DNA of 64,000 nt from the NCBI GenBank assembly GCA_963682055.1, contig OY821744.1:26202967-26266966 (forward strand), in the 5' to 3' direction. Source of the stretch: Primula veris (lineage: Eukaryota > Streptophyta > Magnoliopsida > Ericales > Primulaceae). Below are positions 44,741 to 56,509 of the stretch, one piece after another (positions within the stretch are counted from its first letter, which is position 1; each line of letters begins with the position of its first letter). The notes below the pieces were generated by a model, which was not told where the DNA came from, did no database searches, and saw only the letters and a program-made list of their open reading frames with translations. Both the position numbers and the translations under genes were made by a program.

Positions 44741-45060
44741 GAATTATGTAAATTGAGATATAAAGTTTGAAAATAAAGGTATGAACTTTTGGAATAAGGG
44801 TATAAAAAATACGCTATGAATTTTTGAAATAAGCATATGAACTTTTGGAATAAGATTATGAAAAATGCAATTAGGATATGAACTTTTGGAATAAGGGTAT
44901 AAAATATACAAATTAGTGTATGGACTTTTGAAATAAAGGTATGAACTTTTGGAATAATGATATGAAATATACAAATTAGGTTATTAACTTTTGAAATAAG
45001 TCTATGAACTTTTAGAATAAAGGTATGAAATATACAAATTAATGTATGAACTTTTGGTTA
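44741..45060 (+). repeat. Degenerate minisatellite (TATGAACTTTTGGAATAAGG units)
   Basis: About a dozen imperfect copies of a 20-24-base unit, some separated by AAATATACAAATTAG spacers. AT-rich and non-coding. Confidence 0.78.
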
Positions 45061-45664
45061 TGTTTTTGTTAATTAGAAATTTTTGGATATATTTTTATTA
45101 ATTTAGTTTTAAAAGTAGTATATTTTGTTAATTTATCCTTACAGTAATAAGTACTCGGAAGGAAAAACGGAATATAAATATTTTCATAAATTCTTATTCA
45201 ATGTGAGATGTGCTATAAATCAGTATAAATAAGTTTAAGACACCATTAATAAAATAAAAACTTTTCTTCTAGTATTTATTTGACGACGTGCAGATCATGT
45301 GTTCATTTAAATGGTTGATGGTTTTATTTTTACCATTTTTATTTTGATTGGAGTACGTATGTTATTTGTTTCTTTAAATTTGATTTCCACACAATCGAAG
45401 TTAATGGCAAAATATTCTTACACCATCAATTTCCAAAATAAAAATAAAAATAAAAACATCAATTATGATTCGTAAATTCTACCATTAATAACCAAGGGCT
45501 AGTTTCGAGAATTCAAATTATATGAATGATGGAAAGGATCTTAGTTAATTAAAATAAAATCCAATGGAGTGATCAAGCAATAAATAATGTTTTCAATAGT
45601 TGGTAATCAAATGCAAAGTATTAGTGATTAAAACCAACCCATTATAGTTTTCAATAGTTATTAT
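45061..45664. other. Intergenic DNA upstream of PMEI copy 3
   Basis: Includes the ACACAATCGAAGTTAATGGC string (about 45395) shared with 29830 and, inverted, 30940. No gene. Confidence 0.45.
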
Positions 45665-45770
45665 GTTGATACGGTTTTGATTTCCTTACATCACTATATA
45701 TCACAGTTTTGATTTCCTTCCATCACTATATATCACGGTTTTGATTTCCTTCTATCACTATATATGATTG
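45665..45770 (+). repeat. Triplicated ~33-bp promoter motif before PMEI copy 3
   Basis: Three near-identical copies of ACGGTTTTGATTTCCTTCCA followed by TCACTATATAT. PMEI copy 1 has a single counterpart near 24375. The tandem growth happened in this copy only. Confidence 0.8.
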
Positions 45771-45893
45771 TAGTGAAAGGCACATTAATGACAATAACTT
45801 CTTATATATGTGTGTTTTTACGTTTGTCCAATACTTGCAACTTGCAAGTGGCTAAACCTCGCTGTGGGATATACATATTTCTCTTTTCTAGCA

Positions 45894-46893
45894 ATGATGA
45901 GAAAAAGGTGTCATCAGAAACGTTTTTCTTGCTCTTGTTTTCATAAACACAATTAGTTTAAGCAAGAGCGATTTTATAACTCAAACCTACGAAAAAACTC
46001 ATTTTGTTGAATTGTGTGAGTCGACACTAAAATTAGATTCACCAGAACCGGAGCCAGCGTTTTGGGGCTCTAGGTCACTTAAAAAAAATGGGGCATTTTT
46101 CGTTGTAAAATAGCATTAAATTTAGAGATATAAAATATAAATAAATGACAAAATATTTAGGTCAAATTTATCAAAATACTATAAATCGAGTAAACATATC
46201 AAGTATACAATAATTAAAAATAATATCTTATACAAATTTTGTCAAAAAAACCCGAAATCAAAATCATAATAGGGAAAAAAAGAATAAAGTATGTTAATTT
46301 TAAAAAAAACTATACATTTTCCAACTACATTTAATATATAAGACCAGAAAAAATGTCAACTCAAACTATGAATTTCACACATAAATTAGTTATGTAAAAA
46401 TTAAACAAAAATAAATGTGGGGAGAGAGGTTCTAACATGGGTCTATAGTGAACCTATGTTCTTTCTACGATTATAACAATTTTTACACCGATATCTATTG
46501 TAAATAATTAGGAAAACAGTTACATAAAACATAAATTTATGAAAATGGGGACTCTAAAATAAGTCGGTTTTTGGGAGGCTGTAGGCCTGTATCTCTTGGG
46601 CCTAAGCCCAAAACCGTCCCTAAGAACCTAGTAGTGCCAAGGCAAATGTTGAGCTCGTTTTTGGCACGTGCTCTCGTTGTTATGCTGAGGTTGCTTGATT
46701 GTTACACCATGCTATTTCAGAACTGGAATCGAAAGCTTTTCTCTCTTCAAGAGATGACATTGAAGGTGCTGATGTTAACGCCTGTGAAGATTCATTCACC
46801 GAACTAAAACTCAAATCACCGTTAACTTTAAGGAGTGAAATCATGTCAAATTTTACAGATATTGCTATGGCCACCGTTGTTCGCCTTAGTTAA
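45894..46893 (+). pseudogene. PMEI copy 3, broken
   Basis: Homology to the PMEI genes starts at the ATG (45894) but a base is gained within the first ten codons, shifting the frame. The codon of the first conserved cysteine now reads TAC (tyrosine). At about 46041 a roughly 590-bp foreign piece interrupts the gene. After it, about 130 bases of coding sequence are missing and TGA stops the frame in the third-helix region (GTTGCTTGATTG). The 3' end up to 46893 is well kept. It cannot make a PMEI protein. Confidence 0.9.
46041..46628. mobile_element. Insertion in PMEI copy 3, possibly hAT-like
   Basis: Foreign DNA between TTAGATTC and CTAGTAGTGCC of the PMEI sequence. The left end has CCAGAACCGG...TTTTGGGGC; the right end, inverted, reads TTAGGGACGGTTTTGGGCTT. 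The ends are thus imperfect inverted repeats of a CAGGG-type. AGAACC occurs near both borders, but a clean target duplication is not visible. No protein is encoded. The class is uncertain. Confidence 0.5.
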
Positions 46894-47484
46894 CAAGGTT
46901 GGTTAACAGTTCTCTTTTGGCATGAGACACAATTGAATAAAAGAATATAACTGCATATGTTAGTTGGTCTATTTGCAATTACAATTGTTACGAATAACGA
47001 AAGTTTATATCAATTTATAAATTTCATTGTAATACGTTAAACAAAAAGAAGTTATCGCAATTCCTATAGTAAAAGCTAAATAAAATATCTTCTGTAAATT
47101 AAAATTGAAACAAACCAGAAATTCGGAAATACTAGGATTGGTTCATAGTGTCGAACACTTTTTTTGGCCGAATGCTAATCTGGAGTCTTAAAAAAGGTCC
47201 TTTCCTAATACCCTCTCGAAAATTTGCATACTTGCATAGAAGAATTAAGCACTATATGAGGTTCTTGAACTTGCCTGTTAGATATTACATCAATTCATCA
47301 AGAATGTAACACAGTTGAAGAATGTGATTTAGTATTTATTAATAAACATAAACTACAAGGATCATTCCTTTATTAACATCATACTCGCATCACAAAGAGG
47401 AATAAAACAACAAACAAAAAACACATCCAAACGAAATAGTAGTACTAGAAACACTTGCAATACTGTTAAGTGTTGACACCCCCC
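46894..47484. other. Spacer between PMEI copy 3 and the vicilin-like gene
   Basis: The left half is the duplicated PMEI 3' flank. The right half is the presumed 3' UTR of the minus-strand vicilin-like gene. Confidence 0.55.
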
Positions 47485-50400
47485 CTAATCAAACCCCATC
47501 ATTATTTCATCTCTTAAGCTCTTAATAATCTCTGGCACCTTCTCTTTCACCCTCTCCTCCCGATCAGGTGGGGAGGCTTCTGCTGAAGGCAGAATCACGG
47601 ACTCACGCTGAGCCCCAACAATCTCTCTCAACCTTTCCTCACTCACGCCGAACCCAGCAGCAAACTCTGGCCCAATCATGGTTTGTAAGAGTGAGTTAGC
47701 GCCAATGAGGAACTGGGGTCGGTTTCTATGGGCCGAGGTGGTGAACCCAAAGAACTCAAACGGACCAGACCGAGAAGCTATCTGGCAGAAAGGGAAGTAG
47801 CGTGGGACGTAAAACACGTCGCCTTCCTTGACCCTTGCGTTCATTGCCAGGGTGCCGTTGGGATACACTACTTGAATCGTTCCAGCACCTTTTAGTACTA
47901 TACCGTACTCTGTCGCGGTAGGGTTTATGTGTGGCGCCATCATCGAACCCTAAAATAAAATAATAAACACCATGAATTTATAAGATTAGAATTGCCTTTC
48001 AAGAGGGATAAGTTCAAACAAATTGCATGCACTTGCATTGTACCTTTTACTTATATTTCAAATTTCGACTTATGGACATCAATATACAAATTTATGGATT
48101 AGCCACAACGTTGTATACTTTTGACTTATACAATAATTATGATCCAGTTTTGCGTTTTGTCCACCAAACCTGCAAAAGTAAAAGCTAAACTACTTCCTAG
48201 AGCACATTACTAGTTACCTGTGAAATAGTTATAGTTTATTGCTTATACGGTATGATATAATATTTAATGTTACTAAGACACATAAAATGTAGTAATTAAC
48301 AATAACAATTGTTTATGGATACCAGTATTCTTTTACGTACTTTCCATTTTCTACATTTTTATTGAATGTTGGAAGTTTTTTTTGTTATCATGTTATGTAT
48401 AGTTGTATATTAAAATGGCCCCCAAACTCAACAAAAACAAAAGGTAAACTAATTGCAAAGACAGATTGTCACTTGGTGGCAAAGTTGTGATCGCAAATTC
48501 TAACAGCACCCAAATTTTACGATGTAAAAATTGTTGGAAAACACCAACAAAAATCAATTCCGAAGACGGTATTCATAATTGCAAATGTTAATAAAAGTCT
48601 TGATAAAGCGACGCAACTAGTTGGAATCACATATTTACTTATGCTATTCTTAAGTTTGTTGTTCTTTTTCAGGTGGAGGTATTCCTACCCATGTTCACAT
48701 TTTGAGAAGACAATATAATTAGTGTAACTGAATAGATATAGCAAGATATCTTTACCGCTGTGATGTTAACTAGAAAAACCCCGATATCTGAACTGGCAAG
48801 GGGAGAATACTCCTTGCGGTCTAGTGCGATACTCCACCCATAGTCATTCTTATAGTCTGGCTTTCTGTCATATATGTTGTAGGAGTCCGGTCCTTTGCTC
48901 CCCCACTTCTTGTTTTCCTCGTCCCCGAAGACGGAGCCCAACATCTTTCTAATTGACCAAATCGATCCTCTCTCTTCCTCGGCTTTGTCCTCCTCTTCAT
49001 CGCTCTGGAATGGAACTATATTCTTGAGGTGTTGTTTCCTCTCGTGATGTTCCATTTTTAAGAATTTGGTCCATACGCTCGGCTCCTTTGAATCGGGTAG
49101 GAATACGATGGGGCCCTCTTGCTGCTTGGTCAGGATTTCAGACAATTCGGACGTCGAAACCTATACAAATCGGCAACATATTTCTCTTGTCAAAACTCAA
49201 TAAGATAAACAATACATCCAGACAATATATATACCCAAATATGAAAACACAAATTCAAAGATAATGTGCGTTTTAGGAAAGGTGTATTGATATACAGTGT
49301 ACTTGTGCGAGACAAACATGATATCTGGTATAGTTTTTGATCCGTATAACTTGGAAAAAGATAAAGACTGTTTATCTATAAGTTATTCAAGAATTTGGAG
49401 CCCCCAACAATCTCTCTAACAAGAATAGTGGATGCTTATGCCTTTACCGAGTAAAGTGGATGGTAACAAAACTCTAGAAACCAGTTTATAGAAAGTTTAA
49501 AACTAGGTTCAATATGTACTGTTAAGCTTCGATTATACTCACATTGAATGCTGTTGATAGTGTCTGAGAGTCGAAACCAGCAAGCACGGAAGTTGGGTTA
49601 GTCCCTCCCCCAATGAAGAAAGACTGCATAAACCCAAAAAAAGCGTTATAATACTGAAGGCCAATCCCTTCATAAAAATTTAAAACGGATCCTATGTAAC
49701 TCAGGTGGTTTTATAATACAAAATCAAGCAATTAGACAATACCTGGGTGGTACCAAATCCCAAGGTATTTGTCTTGTCGATACTGCAAATAACATGAAGC
49801 CTTTGGCCCTCGCCGGTGTTGACCAGGTAGAATGGTGAACCGGCTGGGATTCTGTATACGTCACCAATCTTCAATCGCCTCTCCACCAAGTCATCTTTAT
49901 AAATATGTCCAAGTCTTGCTTCCCCTGCATCCGAAATCACCCACGTTTTCTATTCGACTTAATTTTTTTTACTTAGTATGGGAAAGATAATTTCTTTGTT
50001 ATGCCACGCGTTCCACCAAAACTACAAAGTACTTTTTTTCTGTTAATTAGGTGAGCTACATATATAGCATCCAAAACAAACCTAGAAAACACTGCATGAT
50101 GGTGTGAGAAACTTAAAATTCAAGTGTGCCACAAAATGGTAATGTACACGAAACTATTGAATTAGTTCAATTTTGTTCTCTGAAATTACCATTTCTCTTT
50201 CTATTGGATAGAGTTTTTCTAATTTAGCATACTGTCATTAACATTCTGATAGGAAAAAGATTAAAAGAGTATGTGTGCTAAATACATGCATATTTCTAAG
50301 ATTTTATCTGAAATACCCTTGAATAACTAAGGTATTTACGAGAATGCAATAATATTGAATCAAAAGTTGTTTACACCCAAGATTTTTCAAGGAGGGAAAA

Positions 50401-53362
50401 GTAATTATAAAAAAAATTAGAGACCTAAACGGAAGAATAAATGGATCAGTTAGCAATAAGAATAAATTTGGAAGGAGCGGTACGGCAAAATCTTAAAGAA
50501 TGGGAGACGTTTTAAGAAAAAGGTAACGGGTGAGAAAGTGCAAGGGTGGAGTCGATTCAAAATTTGGAGCCAAAATGTGGAATGGAGGATTTAAAAAGTG
50601 GCAACCACCAACAATTGCAAGGAATGAATTATTTTGCCGAGGGATGGACTTTTTGTACCGATTTGTACCAACCGACTGATTTTCGAACCGAACCAAACAA
50701 GTTGGTACCGAAAGTTCGGTATACCGACATTTCGGTACGGTACAACCGGACCAAACATTAAAAGTTGGTTCGGTTTCGGTATCCATTTCGTATGTTTGGT
50801 ATAATACTGAACCGAACCAAACCAAACATTAAAATTATAAAATATATAGAAATTTACACATAGTCATAAGTCATAACTTATAAATAAATTGTCTTATAGT
50901 TTAGTTTAATTTTTCTTAGGACTTATTTTCATATTTACGAAGTCAAATATAATAATTTCATGTTTCTCCATTTTCTTGTCTTATATTTTAAAATAATTCT
51001 TATTTTATTAGTGTTAAATATTTTAATCAAGTTCACGATAAATGTAGCAAATATAAGAATAGTTGTACACATTTTATTTTTTATAAACTTTTTTGCTATT
51101 TTATTGTTACCAAGAATTGTCTTTTAATAATAGTAATGTTTCGGTATAAAACAGAAAACCGAACCGTACCAACCGAAAAAGTCGGTATACCGAACTTTCG
51201 GTATACGGACTTTTTCGGTTCGGTTATAGTATAATTTTTTTAAAACCAAACAAGTTCGGTTCGGTATTGATATTTTGTCAAAAAAATTGATACCATACCG
51301 AAGCCACCCCTAATTTTGCCTATAAATACGAAGACATTAAGACCAAAAAAAGAGATCCACAAGCAATCACATTTATATTTTCATCAAATTTACCTATAAG
51401 TTATTTATTTTCTTCATTTTAAAGGATTAGGAGTAGTTTGTATCATTTGTAAAAGCAGTACTTCATGACACTTGTATCAAATAGTTTCAAAAGATTAATA
51501 CAGCTATTTTAGTGTTATTAGTCTTTTCCTTAACTGATATAATCATCCAGAAATCCTTAACTAGTAGATTGAATCCCCAGTAAGACTGGTTTTGATACTC
51601 CCTAGTAATTAAAGTAAACCATTTAAAAATATATATATATACAGATATGATGTGAAGCATCTTAGTGCTTTGTTGATTTAAATTAATTTAATTACCAATA
51701 TTCAATCAAAACCTGATATATTATTTATATACATACACAAATAAAATAAAAGGCAAATATTTTAGAACACTGTAATTTTTAACCAGTACACTATAATTAA
51801 AACCAATATAGATCAACTAAAAAAACTGCTTATATATACCAACAAATACAATATAGCTTTTTAGCTATAATTTGCATCTTTCAATTTTTTTCCTAATTAT
51901 ATTTTATGTAATTATATTTTTTGTATTTTTTATTCATTAATATTTTAATTTATTCCTATAGGATTTATTCTAAGTAATTTAATTGGATCTCTTTATAAAT
52001 ACATTTCAGGCATATAATATATAGTATATATGTAGAAATTTATTTATTTTTACAGTATAACAATCTAGGAAATCTAAAGTATTCTACACTTGCATGTTAT
52101 AGTCTGAAATATGTGTATTTGGCATATTTTAATCACAATCTAGGAAATCTTAAGGTCCGTTGGTATCAGATTTTTTGACCAAAAATCAAAAAATCTAGCA
52201 AAAAGATGGACTCTGGATTTTTAGATTTTTGGATTATTTTGACTAAAAATCTGAATTTTAAGAATTAAAAAAATCTTAGTAACCAAACACCTATTAAAAA
52301 ATATGAATTTTCAAAATTCAAAACTCACCCCAAAAATCTGATACCAAACACACCCCAAGTCTATAGTCTTATGCCTTACTCTGACATTTTATTGTGGCGT
52401 GCTCGTATAACCAATTTTCCATCCAAAACTTCACGTCAGCAACGTTGCTACACTAAATCACAACTAAGTCAATTCTATTTTTAACTGATCCTGTAAATAA
52501 AACAATATATAACTTGTAGTCTGTCCTATAAGTACAAAGAGGCCATGTGATTTTATAAATGACAAGTTTAAGCTACCAAGCATACACAGCAAGAAATTGT
52601 CAATATCATCAGACACCATATTGCTAAACTGATAGTCGCTAAATTTAGTAACAATATAAATTATACTATCTATTGCTAAATTAGCAGTGCAGTCTAATGA
52701 TATCCTGATATTTTTTCTCGTAATGTGATAAAAGATAAATCGATGCATGGTACCTCGGCAAATGAACATGATGAGGTCAGAGTCAAGATAGTGAGGGACA
52801 AAGTGACTTGGGCTACGAGAAAATGTCAAGATAGCAATAGCCGTCGAATACGGTTGGGAAAGTGATTGTCGTAATTTTGCAAAAGTTTGCAACAGTTTAG
52901 CAACATAATAATTAAGTTGTTATTATATATGTTACTAAAATTGAGCGACGCTCAGTTTACCAAGTTACCAACAACAGTTTTCAATAAGTTGTCTATTGCT
53001 ATCCCGACATTTGTTTGTAGCGTAAGCCATAACCTACCAATCACGAAGGTAAGAATTATCGTACCTCGGCGAATGAACATAATAAGATCAGAGTCAAGGT
53101 AGTGAGGGACAAAGAGTGACTTAGGTTCCATAGTAATGAACCCAATATGAAGGTGCTTATCAGTAACAGCCTTAAAACCACTCTTCACAATCCTCATTTC
53201 ACCAGCCTCAGTTCTCACCACCTCTTTCCTCTCTTGCAATACAAAAGGAGCATCTTCACCATGACTATCCTCATCATATCCTGCCACGTGTCCCACCGTG
53301 AAGCATAGCAACAATGCTAGCACAACTATAGTAATAGAATTAGTACTCTTCTTGATCACCAT
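47485..53362 (-). CDS. Vicilin-like seed storage protein (two cupin domains), 5 exons
   Basis: Exons on the minus strand: 53362-53065, 49924-49743, 49623-49543, 49160-48756 and 47949-47485. All have GT-AG borders and join in phase to 476 residues. Residues 1-28 are a signal peptide (IVVLALLLCFTVGHVAG). The first cupin (about 45-185) includes HIGFITMEPKSLFVPHYLDS, KIGDVYRIPAGSPFYLVNTG and GQRLHVICSIDKT. A variable acidic linker follows. The second cupin (about 290-450) includes YGWSIALDRKEYSPLASSDI, MMAPHINPTATEYGIVLKG and GDVFYVPRYFPFCQIASRSG. The order matches Arabidopsis vicilin-like At2g28490. Such 7S-type proteins pass through the ER to protein storage vacuoles in seeds; some members may have other roles. 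The promoter has RY and ABRE motifs, consistent with seed expression. Intron 1 is 3.1 kb and carries transposon-like repeats and a partial copy of exon 1. Confidence 0.93.
50541..51313. repeat. TTCGGTATACCGA-rich element in vicilin intron 1
   Basis: Both ends are crowded with copies of TTCGGTATACCGA and GAACCGAACCAAAC in both orientations, while the centre is AT-rich. The right edge reads GAAGCCACCCCTAA and the left CAAGGGTGGAGTC, roughly inverted. This resembles small non-autonomous hAT-type elements of plants. Borders are approximate and no target duplication was confirmed. Confidence 0.5.
52154..52356. mobile_element. ~200-bp MITE in vicilin intron 1
   Basis: The left end, GGTCCGTTGGTATCAGATTTT, and the inverted right end, GGTGTGTTTGGTATCAGATTTT, are near-identical terminal inverted repeats. 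The centre is AAATC-rich and non-coding. The superfamily cannot be fixed because the target duplication is unclear. Confidence 0.6.
52754..52812 (-). pseudogene. Partial copy of vicilin exon 1 inside intron 1
   Basis: The minus strand encodes FVPHYLDSDLIMFICRG, matching the end of exon 1 (FVPHYLDSDLIMFIRRG), and then continues with a GTACC donor as the real exon does. Some following intron DNA is duplicated too. Just before it lies TTTTCTCGTAG, a plausible acceptor, so the piece could act as a cryptic 59-bp exon. Including it would shift the frame. Confidence 0.8.
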
Positions 53363-53478
53363 TTTTTTGCTATTTTTTTCTAGAATTTTGGTGTTGTGTT
53401 AACAGTGTAAGAGATGTTTTTTTTAATGAGAAAATGATGTGGTGGTTTAGGGCTATTTGTATTGAGTGTGTGGTGTGA

Positions 53479-53495
53479 CACGTGGCGGTCATGCA
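53479..53495 (-). promoter_or_regulatory. Paired ABRE/G-box and RY motif of the vicilin-like gene
   Basis: On the minus strand TGCATG (RY core, 53495-53490) is followed after five bases by CACGTG (53484-53479; ACGTG core). They lie about 120-130 bases upstream of the ATG. Known seed storage promoters use this pairing: B3 factors (ABI3/FUS3/LEC2) bind RY and bZIP factors bind the ABRE. Role here inferred. Confidence 0.7.
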
Positions 53496-53499
53496 CTAA

Positions 53500-56400
53500 A
53501 GGAAGGTTTTGCTGGCGTTTGTTTGTGTAGACACAGGTTTTAGGATTTATTATTACAATTTTTATTTTTAGATGAGAAATACCCGGTCACCTCTTGGGAT
53601 TGGGAATAAGTCTTTTTTTACGAGTTTTTTTTTTTTGGTTTATTCATTTTTTTATCTTCTTGTGTACCTTTGTTTTCTAATATTTCTAATTTCATCATGG
53701 TTTCTACTTTTATTTATTTGTGTACCTTTGTTTATTATTTTTTTTTTTATCTTGGTTTTTATTTTATTTTTCTTTTTGTGTTCGTGTTTTAGCGGTTGAA
53801 AATTGACTTAAAAAGAAAAAAATATAGAAAATATGGTAAAAAAGAAAGAATAATAAAGGTATAAAAGAAAATTAAAGTAAAAACCAAGATAAAAAATAAA
53901 AGAATTAAGAAACTAATATACAAAACCGGAAAAATTAAATAGAGGAATAAGTTACGAAGGTTAAAAATGATATAAAACCCAGTTTTTTTTTTTTTTCATT
54001 GTTTCTTTTTATTTTTTTGGATGATATTTGTACGAGGCTTGTTGACATGTGTATGTATGTTATTGTGTCGACTTGTGGTTTTTGTGCTTAAAAAAAAACA
54101 CTGTCACCGCCGTGCAGTTAGTATTTTATATATGTGATGCATTTTGTGTTATGATGTTACATGAAAAGTTTCCTTTAATTACTCATATTCATGATCTGGG
54201 GGCAATAAGTCAAATAGCCAGATTTCTTTTACAGAAAATTATTGAATAAAATGATTTCAAGGTAATTAATTTTCTATTTTAGCTTTCTTATATCAATTGT
54301 CATTTTCTCAGGAAAAAAAAAAAAAGAGAAATTAAACGCAAATGTCAAATATTCATATAGATATGAACTTAGTTTAGAAAACTTTGTCACGCTGTTATAT
54401 TATTGATTTTGTCGATAAAAGGCTACGTACACTCAGGTTGTATGCATCTCAACCAACAATTCATACAAAATGGTATTTTTGGCTTTTCAGCAATTATTGA
54501 CCATATTTCTTACCATTTAATTCGAACTGCAAATGCGGTAGATTGAAACTTGGTCTATGCATGAAAGTCGGATTGCAAAAAATCAACTACATTCAACAAT
54601 TTGCACACCACGTGGTTTATTTGACCTTTATACTTTCACTGGTATAACTGACATTGTTTCTAATTCTTCCAAACCAGCCCCAAGATGCATGATTTCCGAT
54701 ACTTATGTTTATAAGTTTTACAATTTCATGGTTTAATTATCAGATAAATCCGAGCGTCGAGTATCATGACTATAACTTGGTTGCAGACATCGATCTATCA
54801 TCTTAGAGATCTCCCTTGGAGGTGTCAGGTTCAATGAAGCTCTCGAGATACTAATGAATGTACGGATTTCATCACAAAGCTTAACTCCGTAACCAACAAA
54901 AGTCGGATAGAGCTGGAGCATATGCTTGCTAATATTTCATCAACCATTGCGGCTGAATATCAGGTATATATTTCATCAACCAGAGCTGGAGCATATGCTA
55001 TAAATCTATATCTATTTGCTAGTTTGTTCTTTGTTAGTATTTGTTATTTTTCGTTTTTGGCTTAGTCATTTCTATCCAAAAAAAAATCAATCAGGCTTAG
55101 TCATTTCTATCCCAAAAAAAATCAATCAAATGTCTTAATTTTTTAGCGTTACGTACGTAGAACTCGGACAAAATAAATCTAATGAAATTAAAAATTATAA
55201 TAACGAGAACAATAAGTAATAGAAAATCGAGAATAACATGTCTGTTCAACCAGGTCTGTTTAAACATAGATTTTGTGGTAGATTGAAATGAAAATCCATG
55301 AGTACATGGAGTAAAATACTGGGGAAAAAAGAAAGCATAACATTTTTAAAATATGTTTTAAGAATCCGTTGAAAATATAGATTTTGAAAATCTGTACTTT
55401 TTAGCTTTTTCAGCCTAAAAATCATATTTTTAGAAGTTAAATAATGTGACTGTCCAAACACCCACATATTTTTAAAATCAAAAATCCGAAAATCCACCAA
55501 AAAATTTGTTGCCAAACGACCCTTAATACGTTTTGATTTTATCTAAAAGGAGATTTTTATGTTTTTATACACTGTTCACATGCACTTCATTTCGTTTTAT
55601 TGCCTTTGATACAAAAGATTCTTTGTAGTTTGTAATACCTTGATGCTTAAGGATTTTCACGGTTTCTGCCCTTCCAGTAATTGTTGTATGAAAGGATGAC
55701 ATGACAAAATTAACGAATATACCCCTCTATATAACGTAAATAGGCAAAACGACATAACCGGCACATCATCGTTTCATCCAACAATTCACAATGAGTATAA
55801 ACCGTGAGACTATTACAGTACATGATACTAAACCAAGGATGCCTAATCGCCGCACCAAGCAGTCGGGCGGGCAGGACACTGCAAGGTGGGTAGTTTATCT
55901 GGGGCGGTGAGAACTGAGAACTACTTGCTATCTGACAGTAGTGAAGATATGTGAAGCGAATTATTGGTAGTAGATCTCACTAAACCAAATTATTGGTTGT
56001 AGATATCACTAAACTGAAAATGAGTTAAATTAAGGGTAAAAAAACATAGAAAATCCGACATAATACTGTCATATTAGTATGTTTTGACAAACCACTGTAA
56101 ATGAGTCTACACCAACTAAAATATATTCCATCTGTGCAAAAAAATAAAAAATTGATACCATATTAGAATCCATATTCTTTACCATTAAAAGGCCTCGTAA
56201 TGGTAATGATGAATATATCTTTAGAACTTACGCTTATTTCACACCAGGAAATAAGTTCTATCATGTTCACTAAAAGCTATAAAGTTGCCAGAATTTAAAT
56301 CGCTAAAATTGGTACAAAGCTTCACAGGTCTCGTATAGGTACAATATAGCATTTTTTGAACCTGTCAATTTCTTAGACAAGGGTTTCGAACTAATTCCAA

Positions 56401-56509
56401 TTATCTGTGTTGTAAAACTAGAGGGAAAGGATATCTGATATGCTTGGTTCTGAGTTTGTTCTGTCAATAAACAATGAAAGACTAAATCAAGTGGTATATA
56501 TATTTGTAA
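53500..56509. other. Intergenic DNA between vicilin-like and hydrolase genes
   Basis: 53570-54010 is T-rich low-complexity DNA. 54900-55130 holds small duplications: AGAGCTGGAGCATATGCT twice (54912, 54981) and GGCTTAGTCATTTCTATCC with its poly-A tail twice (about 55060 and 55094). 55340-55530 ends in TTGCCAAACGACCCTTAA, like the end of a small hAT-type element, but the other end is missing. No gene recognised. Confidence 0.5.

Noticed and set aside
44741..45060. Repeat array as a coding repeat protein
   Set aside because: Units vary in length and are not multiples of three; stops occur in all frames.
52464..52892. 142-codon minus-strand frame with a vicilin-like piece
   Set aside because: Only about 17 codons match the vicilin gene (the duplicated exon end); the rest is intron.
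53572..53799. Hydrophobic 75-residue frame
   Set aside because: T-rich low-complexity DNA read as Phe/Leu, not a membrane protein gene.
54733..54921. 62-codon minus-strand frame with mixed composition
   Set aside because: Looks less random than its surroundings, but no family or splice partner was recognised.
55340..55530. MITE like the one at 52154
   Set aside because: Only one end (TTGCCAAACGACCC type) is recognisable; no matching left end or target duplication.
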